9,988 bases of DNA from Bifidobacterium breve (GTDB taxonomy: Bacteria; Actinomycetota; Acidimicrobiia; IMCC26256; PALSA-555), in assembly GCA_945889545.1 (NCBI GenBank), contig CAMDCC010000088.1, positions 1-9,988 of the forward strand. The letters run 5' to 3'. Every line of letters starts with the position of its first letter. Within the stretch, counting starts at the first letter, position 1. Of this stretch, positions 1-5,821 are shown in pieces. The translations under genes and the position numbers were made by a program. The notes beneath the pieces are model-generated. The model did not search any database and was not told the origin of the DNA. It saw only the letters and a program-made list of their open reading frames with translations.

Positions 1-1484
1 TTCTCGAGCGTGCCGAGATCGGTGACGAGCGCTCGCACCGCGCGCCCGGGTGAGGTGATGTATCCACAGTCTGCAGGCGTGCGCGACGGCGCCAGCAGCG
101 CGACCACGATCGCCTCTGCGCACACTGAGGCCACATCGTTCCCGCCGCCCGAGCCGACCAGGAACGGACCGTCGGGAATGAGCGTGGAGTTCACGTTGCC
201 GTGGCGGTCGACCTGCGCGCCGCCGAGGCACGCGAGCGTTGTCGTCCCCTCGCCACCAACGAGGGCGCCGAGCACGAACGACGCGTCGGTGAGCATGCCC
301 GAGCGCGGGAAGTTGCGGTGGTTGAGCACGAACGGGTCGGCCGGCGTCGGCTCGTAATCCCACAGGCCGATCTCCGCAGTGAGCGTGACCGCGCTCCCCT
401 GTTCGCGCGCCTTGGCAACGCCCAACCAGGCCGCAAGGTTCGCAACACCAGCGCCGGCGAGCACGGCGTCGGCACCGATCGCTTGCGCGCGCTCCGACAG
501 ATGGCGCGCCGCCCACACCGCGGCAAGCTCCCAACGGTTGGGCGGCGCGTCGAGATCCGGCGTGTACGCGGCCTGGTCGGCTCGCCACGACTCCGGGTCA
601 GCTTTCGCCCGCAATGCAGCAACCCGCTTGGTGCCAACTCGCGCGAGGTACTCGTCTTGGGAGTCGACTTCGAGCACCCAGTGCTTGATCCAGTCGTCGA
701 AGTCGTCGCTGCGAGTGGCGGCGCGCGCATCCACCCAGAACTCGTAGTCCTCGCCATAGCCGTCGACGGGGAGGTCCCCCGTGAACAGACCACCGGGGTG
801 TGCACCCATCGGTGTCTCACAGACCGCGAGCACCCGGTGGGCCGGGATGCGCACGAGATGCGACCACGGCCGTAGATCATCGACGATGCGCTCGACGGTG
901 ACGATCGCGCCGCGACGAGCCCCCAGCGCTCCCCACACGTTTTCGAGCAGTGGAGGGTGGACGGCCACGTTGCCGTCGCGGTCGGCGACTGGTGCGTGCA
1001 ACAACGCAACGTCGGCCGCGAGCGGTGCTAGCAGCCCAACCTCACCGAATGGCGTCTCGACGAGCTCGTAGCCGTCGTTCACCTCCATCGAGGAGCCCGC
1101 GATCGACCGCGTGACCATCGCGGGCAAGCCGCGCGCCGCAGCCTCGAGCCGTTGGGAGAAGGCGAGGAACGACCAGTGCTCCACTTCCACCTCGCCGCGC
1201 TGGTACGCCCCGGCGAAGATCGGGTTCGGCGTGAAGTTGGGGAACGTATCGCCCGAATACCCGGTGATGACCTTGCGCACGAGTCCGCCGCGAAAGAACA
1301 AGGTGCCGAGGCTGGACAGGCTGAGCATCACCAGTGTGAAACCCGGGTCGCGCCCCCACCACTGCCGCACGACCTCGCGAGCCGCGGCGGTCCATCGCGT
1401 GTGGCCGACCATCAGGTGAAGCGTGTCGCCGGCGCGAACGTGCTCCGCGACGGCGTCGTGCAGCGAGCTCAACTTGTCGGTCAT
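1..1484 (-). CDS. Fused alpha/beta family I CoA-transferase (3' end cut by window edge)
   Basis: The minus frame is open from an ATG at 1484 to the left edge: 494 codons, no stop. The first half (about residues 1-300) reads like a CoA-transferase alpha subunit, with an N-terminal AEHVRAGDTLHL segment and a DRDGNVAVHPP stretch. From about residue 316 (NRWELAAVWAARHL) it reads like a beta subunit, including LTAEIGLWDYEP with Glu371 where family I enzymes carry the catalytic Glu of their ENG/ESG motif, then a glycine-rich VGSGGGNDVAS and, at the edge, VTDLGTLE, near the usual C-terminus. Known members move CoA between carboxylic acids; related actinobacterial IpdAB hydrolyses a ring-opened steroid CoA thioester. 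The two subunits are normally separate genes, so this is a fusion. The substrate cannot be read from the sequence. It lies 76 bp downstream of dehydrogenase A on the same strand. In-frame GTG codons upstream, inside the hairpin, are alternative starts; a GGTGGG lies directly before the ATG. Confidence 0.85.
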   Translation of the reverse strand, partial: MTDKLSSLHDAVAEHVRAGDTLHLMVGHTRWTAAAREVVRQWWGRDPGFTLVMLSLSSLGTLFFRGGLVRKVITGYSGDTFPNFTPNPIFAGAYQRGEVEVEHWSFLAFSQRLEAAARGLPAMVTRSIAGSSMEVNDGYELVETPFGEVGLLAPLAADVALLHAPVADRDGNVAVHPPLLENVWGALGARRGAIVTVERIVDDLRPWSHLVRIPAHRVLAVCETPMGAHPGGLFTGDLPVDGYGEDYEFWVDARAATRSDDFDDWIKHWVLEVDSQDEYLARVGTKRVAALRAKADPESWRADQAAYTPDLDAPPNRWELAAVWAARHLSERAQAIGADAVLAGAGVANLAAWLGVAKAREQGSAVTLTAEIGLWDYEPTPADPFVLNHRNFPRSGMLTDASFVLGALVGGEGTTTLACLGGAQVDRHGNVNSTLIPDGPFLVGSGGGNDVASVCAEAIVVALLAPSRTPADCGYITSPGRAVRALVTDLGTLE

Positions 1485-1498
1485 CCCACCATTGGGGA

Positions 1499-1545
1499 TT
1501 CTCGGCACGTTGAAGGACACATGGACGCCTTCAGCGTGCCGAGAA
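1499..1545. repeat. Strong intercistronic inverted repeat (18-bp stem, 11-nt loop)
   Basis: The arms are 1499-1516 and 1528-1545, with an 11-nt loop. The outer part, CTCGGCACG against CGTGCCGAG, is perfect. The only imperfect position is 1510/1534, which is a T-G pair on the plus strand and an A-C mismatch in a minus-strand transcript. It lies between the stop of dehydrogenase A (1561) and the start of the CoA-transferase (1484), ending 14 nt before that ATG. There is no T-run after either arm, so it is not a typical intrinsic terminator. A smaller CCCA/TGGG repeat (1485-1496) sits between it and the ATG. It may be an mRNA processing or attenuation element, or a dyad binding site. Confidence 0.7.
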
Positions 1546-1560
1546 GCCGGCTCTCGATCG

Positions 1561-2655
1561 TCACACCGGGTCGAGCACGAGGTCGGCGAGGCGCTGGCGC
1601 TGCCAACCCTGGTACCCGAGCATCATGTCGTTCTGCTTCGCGCGCTTGAAGTAGAAGTGCGCGTCGCAATCCCAGGTGAAGCCGACCCCGCCGTGCACCT
1701 GGATGTCTTCGCCGCTCACGTACACCGCGGCCTCTGCGCCGGCACCCTTGGCCATCGCTACCGCGTGTTCACGCGCCGGGTCGTCCACGTCCGACGCCCA
1801 CGCCGCGTAGTGAGCACCAACCCGAGCGAGCTCGAGTCGATGCAGCATGTCGACGGCCTTGTGGCGGATCGCCTGGAACGAAGCGATCGGCCGGTCGAAC
1901 TGCACGCGCACCTTGGCGTATTCAACCGCCAGGTTGAGCGCCGCCTCGGACGCGCCAACCAGCTCGGCAGCGAGCATCACCGACGCGTCGTCGACGATCC
2001 GGCGCCAGATCGCGGTGTGGTCGCCCTGCGGGCCGATCGGCATCACCGGTGTGTCTTCGAGCATGAGCCGCGCCGCCTTGCGTGTGGGATCGAGCGTCTC
2101 GATCGGTTCGCACGCTGGCGCCTGCAGCAGGAACGAACCAAGGCCCTCTTCGATGCGCGCCACGACGATCACCCAGTCGGCGGTGTGCCCATCGAGCACC
2201 AATGGCTTCACGCCGTTCACAATCCATGTGGCGCCCTTACGGCGGGCGCGGGCCCGCACGCGATCGACCGGGTCGCCGTGGCCTTGCTCCTCGAGCGCCA
2301 CGGTGCCCCGCAAAGTTCCGGCGGCCAGCGGCGCGAGCAGATCATCTGCACCGAGGCGGTTCGCGGCAAGCGTGGCGAACACTGCGGACGAGAAGAACGG
2401 CCCAGGAAACGGCAGCCGCCCCATCTCCTCCATCACCACGACCATGTCGACGAGTCCGAGTCCGAGGCCACCCTGCGCCTCCGGTACGAGCAGCCCCGGC
2501 CAACCCATCTCGGAGATGCGCGACCACAGCTCATCGGTGAAGCCACGCGGGTCGTCGGCCATCGCCCGCACGTAGGCGCTCGGTGCTTCGTTCGTGAGGA
2601 ACGACTTCACCGTGTCGCGCAACGCGTCCTGATCAGCCGAGAAGGTGAAATCCAT
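1561..2655 (-). CDS. Acyl-CoA dehydrogenase A (short FadE-type; probable non-catalytic partner subunit)
   Basis: The 364-aa protein has the acyl-CoA dehydrogenase fold: an N-terminal helical domain from MDFTFSADQDALRDTV, a middle beta domain, and a C-terminal helical domain with KVRVQFDRPIASFQAIRHK (residues 249-267) and IQVHGGVGFTWDCDAHFY (about 318-335), a pattern common in actinobacterial FadE proteins. The usual middle-domain EPxxGSD motif is absent; residues 121-130 read LEEQGHGDPV instead. The catalytic Glu is also missing at both known sites: the medium-chain-type YEGT reads YQGW (Gln349), and the isovaleryl-type position is Ala224. In actinobacterial steroid side-chain enzymes (ChsE-type alpha2beta2 complexes) one subunit lacks the base and its partner supplies it. 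Dehydrogenase B, encoded divergently, is the obvious candidate partner. The ATG at 2655 has AGGA eight nt upstream, and a stop lies upstream in frame. Confidence 0.9.
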   Translation of the reverse strand: MDFTFSADQDALRDTVKSFLTNEAPSAYVRAMADDPRGFTDELWSRISEMGWPGLLVPEAQGGLGLGLVDMVVVMEEMGRLPFPGPFFSSAVFATLAANRLGADDLLAPLAAGTLRGTVALEEQGHGDPVDRVRARARRKGATWIVNGVKPLVLDGHTADWVIVVARIEEGLGSFLLQAPACEPIETLDPTRKAARLMLEDTPVMPIGPQGDHTAIWRRIVDDASVMLAAELVGASEAALNLAVEYAKVRVQFDRPIASFQAIRHKAVDMLHRLELARVGAHYAAWASDVDDPAREHAVAMAKGAGAEAAVYVSGEDIQVHGGVGFTWDCDAHFYFKRAKQNDMMLGYQGWQRQRLADLVLDPV

Positions 2656-2690
2656 CCTTATTGTCCTGCTTCCGCTCTGCTACTTCCGCT
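2651..2690 (-). repeat. Conserved dehydrogenase leader, copy A (inverted relative to copy B)
   Basis: Read on the minus strand this begins AGCGGAAGTAGCAGAGCGGA, continues with an AGGA ribosome-binding site and ACAATAAGG, and ends in the ATGGA that starts dehydrogenase A. It matches 3651-3691 on the plus strand at about 37 of 41 aligned positions (three substitutions and one single-base indel by hand alignment). Coding sequence downstream of the first codons is much less alike, so the similarity is concentrated in the leader. Confidence 0.8.
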
Positions 2691-2883
2691 CATTGCGTTC
2701 GTTCGGTTCGCTCTGGGCATTCCATCCGCTCCATCCGCTCCGCTCGCAGGACGATGCTGGCGCTCGCTCTTGGCTCGCTCCACCCACTCCACTCACTCCG
2801 CCAAACTCTTTGCTCCGCTCCCGCTCTCTGTGGGCCGCGTAGCGCTGGGACGTTAGTCCGTGGTGGCATCGCACCGGTAACCT
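2656..2883. promoter_or_regulatory. Divergent intergenic region with purine-rich low-complexity leader
   Basis: This 228-bp gap lies between two divergent genes. From 2656 to about 2845 the plus strand is pyrimidine-rich, with many irregular copies of CCGCTC and CGCTC words (for example 2731-2746 and 2761-2787). The minus-strand transcript would therefore carry a GAGCGGA-rich leader with several Shine-Dalgarno-like GGAG words before dehydrogenase A. Near the membrane-protein end there are two small dyads: GGAC-GTTA-GTCC (2848-2859) and GGTG-6-CACC (2862-2875). I find no convincing -35/-10 pair. Short open frames here look like chance translations of the low-complexity tract. Confidence 0.55.
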
Positions 2884-3606
2884 GTGCGCACCTTGGAGCG
2901 ATCTGCACCGTATGTGCCTCCCCGATACGCGGCAGAGCCTCCGCCGCGCCGCATTCCCGGCTCACCCGCGCCCCGATTCCGTCCGCCGGGCGCACCGATG
3001 CCGGGCGCGCCGATGCCGTACCCGCCGCCGAACCCACAGCGCCCGCGGCCTGGTGGCCCACCTCGACGCGGAGGGCCTCCACCTCCGGGTTGGAATCAGG
3101 GTCCGCGTCGCCCTCCGCAGCGACGGCGACCACCACGCCCACCGATGCAGGGCCCTCCACCAGCGGTGCTCCTCATGGCCGGAGTCATCGTCGTCACGCT
3201 TGCCGTGGGGATCTGGTTCTTCCTCCTTCGCGGTGGCGGCACGAGCGAGTTCCTCGACGCGCATGAGCGATTCGTAGCCTCCGAACAAGCCGCCGAGGCC
3301 GCAATGGCCGAGGTGGAGCGCTTCGGCGAGCTCGAGACCTTCAACGCCGCGATCGACACCCAACGCGCCGCCATGTCGCGGCAGGTGACGATCTTCAACC
3401 GCCTCGCCGCCGAGGAAGGTGGCGAGGATGCACGCCTGGCCACCGACGCTTCAGCCGCAGCCGTCACGGTGCTCGAGGCGCTCGGCACCTACGCTTCGGC
3501 GGTGCTGGGACGCCACCTCGCGGATGCTGCGTTCGCCTTGGTCCAGATGCGCGACGGCGTGGCGGCACTCGACGCGGTGGTCGCCGAGTGGAAGAACTTG
3601 CAGTGA
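2884..3606 (+). CDS. Proline-rich single-pass membrane protein, unknown function
   Basis: The 240-aa protein has three parts. Residues 1-93 are rich in Pro, Arg and Gly (PPP and RRPP runs, two GAPMP repeats) and probably disordered. Residues 94-115 are one hydrophobic segment (VLLMAGVIVVTLAVG followed by IWFFLL). Residues 117-240 are an Ala/Glu-rich, probably helical domain. The many arginines before the segment predict the tail inside and the helical domain outside by the positive-inside rule. There is no cleavable signal peptide, no cysteine and no enzyme motif that I recognise. Proline-rich cytoplasmic tails before one transmembrane helix are common in actinobacterial envelope proteins. 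The GTG at 2884 is the earliest possible start because a TAA in the same frame ends at 2880; no clear ribosome-binding site supports it, and GTG 2914 is an alternative. It lies 80 bp upstream of dehydrogenase B on the same strand. Confidence 0.75.
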   Translation: MRTLERSAPYVPPRYAAEPPPRRIPGSPAPRFRPPGAPMPGAPMPYPPPNPQRPRPGGPPRRGGPPPPGWNQGPRRPPQRRRPPRPPMQGPPPAVLLMAGVIVVTLAVGIWFFLLRGGGTSEFLDAHERFVASEQAAEAAMAEVERFGELETFNAAIDTQRAAMSRQVTIFNRLAAEEGGEDARLATDASAAAVTVLEALGTYASAVLGRHLADAAFALVQMRDGVAALDAVVAEWKNLQ

Positions 3607-3619
3607 CACGCCCGATTGG

Positions 3620-3646
3620 GTGACGCTGACGCCAACGTCAGGTATC
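3620..3646 (+). promoter_or_regulatory. Candidate promoter/operator upstream of dehydrogenase B
   Basis: A perfect inverted repeat CTGACG-CCAA-CGTCAG occupies 3626-3641. It is bracketed by GTGACG (3620-3625) and TATCAG (3643-3648), giving a 17-bp spacing like a -35/-10 pair with the dyad filling the spacer, as with repressor operators. The match to promoter consensus is partial, and the dyad does not fit the KstR or KstR2 motifs as I know them. It could equally be a small hairpin after the membrane-protein gene. Confidence 0.3.
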
Positions 3647-3650
3647 AGCA

Positions 3651-3691
3651 AGCGGAAGTAGCGGAGCGGAAGCGGAGACAATAAAGATGGA
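3651..3691 (+). repeat. Conserved dehydrogenase leader, copy B
   Basis: It begins AGCGGAAGTAGCGGAGCGGA, then has a GGAG ribosome-binding site (3674-3677) and ACAATAAAG, and ends in the ATGGA that opens dehydrogenase B. It mirrors 2651-2690 on the other strand. The two arms enclose about 960 bp (2691-3650) that hold the purine-rich leader region and the whole proline-rich membrane-protein gene. The repeat also contains AGCGGAAG twice in tandem. Confidence 0.8.
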
Positions 3692-4895
3692 CTTTGCATA
3701 TACGCCGGAGGATGTGGCGTTCCGTGACGAGCTGTGTGGCTGGCTCGACGAGAACTTGCCGAAGTTCCTTGCCGACTGGACCGTCGACGACGATCCAGGC
3801 GGTGGCCGCCTCGCGGCAACTGATCGCCTACAGGAGCGACGCCGCGACTGGCAGCGCCGACTCAACGATGGCAACTGGGCCGCGATCAACTGGCCGAAGG
3901 ACCGAAATGGGCGCGACGCCACGCCGGCCCAGAACGTGATCTACGCCGAGGAGATGGCGCGCCTGCGCGCGCCCGGTATCTACAACGCCAACGGTCTGTG
4001 GCAGATCGGCCCGATGATCATCGCGTGGGGAACCGAAGAACAGCAGGAGCGGTGGCTCCCCGGCATTCTCTCGGCCGACGTGCACTGGTGCCAGGGATTC
4101 AGTGAGCCCCAAGCGGGTTCCGACCTCGCCAACCTCCGGACGACCGCGATCCGCGACGGCGACGAGTACATCATCAACGGTCAGAAGATCTGGATCTCGA
4201 CCGCGCACTTCGCCAAGTGGGGACTGTTCCTCTTCCGAACCGACCCGGGTGCGATCGAGCGCGGGGCCAAGCACGAAGGCATCACGGCGTTCATCGTCGA
4301 CATGGAGACCGAAGGCATCGAATGCCGGCCGATCCGCGACATCACCGGTGAGGAGATGTTCAACGAGGTCTGGTTCACCGATGCCCGCATCCCCGCCGGC
4401 GATCGGCTCGGCGATGAGGGTGCGGGATGGCAGGTTGCCATGGGCACGCTCGGCCGTGAGCGAGTCGGCACCGCCGGTCAGGCCATCACCATGGCCGCCG
4501 ACCTGCGCTCCATGATCTCGACGGCGCGAGCCGTCAACCCCGATTCGCTCAACGATCCCGACATCCGCGATCGCATCTCGCGGCTCTTCACCGAGATCGA
4601 GCTCACGAAGCTTCTGAACTACCGGGCGCTCACGAAGATCATCAAGGGCCAGAAGAACTGGCCCGAAGTGCCGCTCGCGAAGCTCCAGTGGAGCTACCTG
4701 GCGCAGGCACTTGCCGAGCTCGCCCTCGACCTCATCGGACCGAACGGGCTCATCGGCAAGGGATCGCCCGACGCGGTAGACGGCGGTTCCTGGACGCGTT
4801 CCTACAGCTTCCAGCGTTACACGACGATCGGCGCCGGCGCGACCGAGGTGCAGAAGAACATCATCGCCGACCGCGCGCTCTTCCCACGCACGTAG
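3687..4895 (+). CDS. Acyl-CoA dehydrogenase B (FadE-type, probable catalytic subunit)
   Basis: This 402-aa protein is a full-length acyl-CoA dehydrogenase: FAD-dependent alpha,beta-desaturation of an acyl-CoA, with electrons normally passed to ETF. Visible marks are an N-terminal helical domain (MDFAYTPEDVAFRDEL), the middle-domain motif QGFSEPQAGSDLANL (136-150) followed by GQKIWISTA, and a C-terminal IGAGATEVQKNIIADR (381-396). At the medium-chain-type catalytic position the YEGT motif is replaced (Ala383), but GRERVGTAG places Glu258 at the base position of isovaleryl-CoA dehydrogenase. Some actinobacterial steroid-chain dehydrogenases use this arrangement in heterotetramers. GGAG lies nine nt before the ATG at 3687, in the leader shared with dehydrogenase A. 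The next gene starts 24 bp downstream, suggesting co-transcription. The substrate is unknown; a branched or polycyclic acyl-CoA is plausible. Confidence 0.92.
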   Translation: MDFAYTPEDVAFRDELCGWLDENLPKFLADWTVDDDPGGGRLAATDRLQERRRDWQRRLNDGNWAAINWPKDRNGRDATPAQNVIYAEEMARLRAPGIYNANGLWQIGPMIIAWGTEEQQERWLPGILSADVHWCQGFSEPQAGSDLANLRTTAIRDGDEYIINGQKIWISTAHFAKWGLFLFRTDPGAIERGAKHEGITAFIVDMETEGIECRPIRDITGEEMFNEVWFTDARIPAGDRLGDEGAGWQVAMGTLGRERVGTAGQAITMAADLRSMISTARAVNPDSLNDPDIRDRISRLFTEIELTKLLNYRALTKIIKGQKNWPEVPLAKLQWSYLAQALAELALDLIGPNGLIGKGSPDAVDGGSWTRSYSFQRYTTIGAGATEVQKNIIADRALFPRT

Positions 4896-4919
4896 CGCTC
4901 CCCTCACATTTTGGTGGCG

Positions 4920-5792
4920 ATGAAGCTCGGGATCGTCACGCCGGTCGTGACGCGGTTGCCCGACGCGCACGCGCACTGGGAGCGTGAGGGCGGGATCGCG
5001 GAGATCGAGCGTGTCGTGGTCGAGGCCGAGCGCCTTGGTTACGAGTTCGCGACGTGCAGCGAGCACGTAGCCGTCCCTCGCGACGTTGCGAAGGAACGCG
5101 GGGGCACGTACTGGGATCCCCTCGCAGTATTTGGATATCTCGCCGCGCGCACGACCACAATCAGGTTGGCGACGTTCGTGCTGGTGCTCGGGTACCACCA
5201 TCCGCTCGCCATCGTGAAGCGGTATGGAACGCTCGATGTGGTCTCGGGTGGCCGCCTGATCCTCGGTGTGGGCGTCGGATCCCTTGCAGAGGAGTTCGAG
5301 CTGCTCGGCGCCGAGCTCGACGGGCGCGGCGAGCGCGGCGACGACGCGATCCGGGCGATTCGGGCCTCCTTCTCGCACGTCGAACCCAGCTACCACGGCA
5401 CGCACTATGCGTTCGACGACTTCATCGTGGAGCCGGCAGGCGTACAAGCGGATGTACCCATCTGGATCGGCGGACGCACCGCTCGTTCACTGCGGCGCGC
5501 CGTCGACCTCGCGCACGCGTGGGCCCCGTTCGCAATCGCTCGAAGCGATCTGGCCGAGATGTTGGCGCGTGCGAGTCAGACCGATGCGTGGAGCGCTCGG
5601 ACAACGCCGCTCGAAGTGATCATCCAGGCCACGCCACCACTCGATCCCCTCGGTGCCCCCGATGACACCCGGACGCGCGTCGATCGACTTCGCGAAGCAG
5701 GCGTTACTGGGTTGGCGCTGCGGTTCGCACACCACTCGGTCGATCACTACTGCGAGCAGCTCGCCGCAATGCGCCAGATCGTCAACTCGTAG
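4920..5792 (+). CDS. LLM-class F420-dependent oxidoreductase
   Basis: The 290-aa protein has the luciferase-like monooxygenase barrel pattern seen in F420-dependent enzymes. MKLGIVTPVVTR forms strand 1. SEHVAVP (47-53) stands at the usual DHV..P position. LVLGYHHPL (88-96) leads into a conserved Lys at 100 and TLDVVSGGRLILGVGVGS (104-121), followed by EEFELLG. VPIWIGGRT marks a later strand. This matches the subgroup annotated as TIGR03619-like, mostly in actinobacteria. The family carries out hydride transfers with reduced or oxidised F420 on varied substrates; the substrate is not predictable here. I chose the ATG at 4920 because the family starts with this strand; TTG 4911 or GTG 4914 would add only three or two residues. 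It follows dehydrogenase B by 24 bp, so a role in the same acyl-CoA pathway is inferred. Confidence 0.88.
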   Translation: MKLGIVTPVVTRLPDAHAHWEREGGIAEIERVVVEAERLGYEFATCSEHVAVPRDVAKERGGTYWDPLAVFGYLAARTTTIRLATFVLVLGYHHPLAIVKRYGTLDVVSGGRLILGVGVGSLAEEFELLGAELDGRGERGDDAIRAIRASFSHVEPSYHGTHYAFDDFIVEPAGVQADVPIWIGGRTARSLRRAVDLAHAWAPFAIARSDLAEMLARASQTDAWSARTTPLEVIIQATPPLDPLGAPDDTRTRVDRLREAGVTGLALRFAHHSVDHYCEQLAAMRQIVNS

Positions 5793-5794
5793 GG

Positions 5795-5821
5795 GTCAGC
5801 CCGTAAGCGTCAGCCCGTAAG
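5795..5821. repeat. Two-copy tandem repeat at a convergent gene junction
   Basis: GTCAGCCCGTAAG occurs at 5795-5807 and again at 5809-5821, separated by one C (14-bp period). The second copy includes the last codons and stop of the epimerase-like gene on the minus strand; the first fills the 17-bp gap before the stop of the F420 enzyme. It looks like a recent slippage duplication. The protein end is unchanged because the stop lies in the gene-proximal copy. Confidence 0.85.

Noticed and set aside
191..1009. Minus-strand 272-codon frame inside the CoA-transferase
   Set aside because: Its translation is Arg/Ser/Thr-rich without motifs, whereas the overlapping frame from 1484 gives a coherent CoA-transferase.
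1499..1545. Rho-independent terminator after dehydrogenase A
   Set aside because: The stem is strong, but no T-run follows it on either strand.
1423..2856. Long plus-strand open frame (477 codons) opposite dehydrogenase A
   Set aside because: It is antisense to a clear acyl-CoA dehydrogenase, rich in His and Arg with no recognisable domain; this is typical of high-GC shadow frames.
2884..3150. Collagen-like or repeat-toxin domain in the proline-rich tail
   Set aside because: There is no regular Gly-X-Y period; it is irregular Pro/Arg/Gly low complexity before a transmembrane helix.
2690..3160. Minus-strand 156-codon frame across the divergent gap
   Set aside because: It translates the purine-rich word repeats into Glu/Arg/Trp/Ser repeats and overlaps the membrane-protein gene; no ribosome-binding site or family match.
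2651..3691. Insertion sequence or MITE with inverted ends
   Set aside because: The inverted arms include functional ribosome-binding sites and start codons, no target-site duplication is apparent, and there is no transposase; a shared leader explains them better.
3828..5447. Long minus-strand open frame (539 codons) opposite dehydrogenase B and the F420 enzyme
   Set aside because: It spans two well-supported plus-strand genes and their gap, and its translation is Asp/Arg/Val-rich with no motif.
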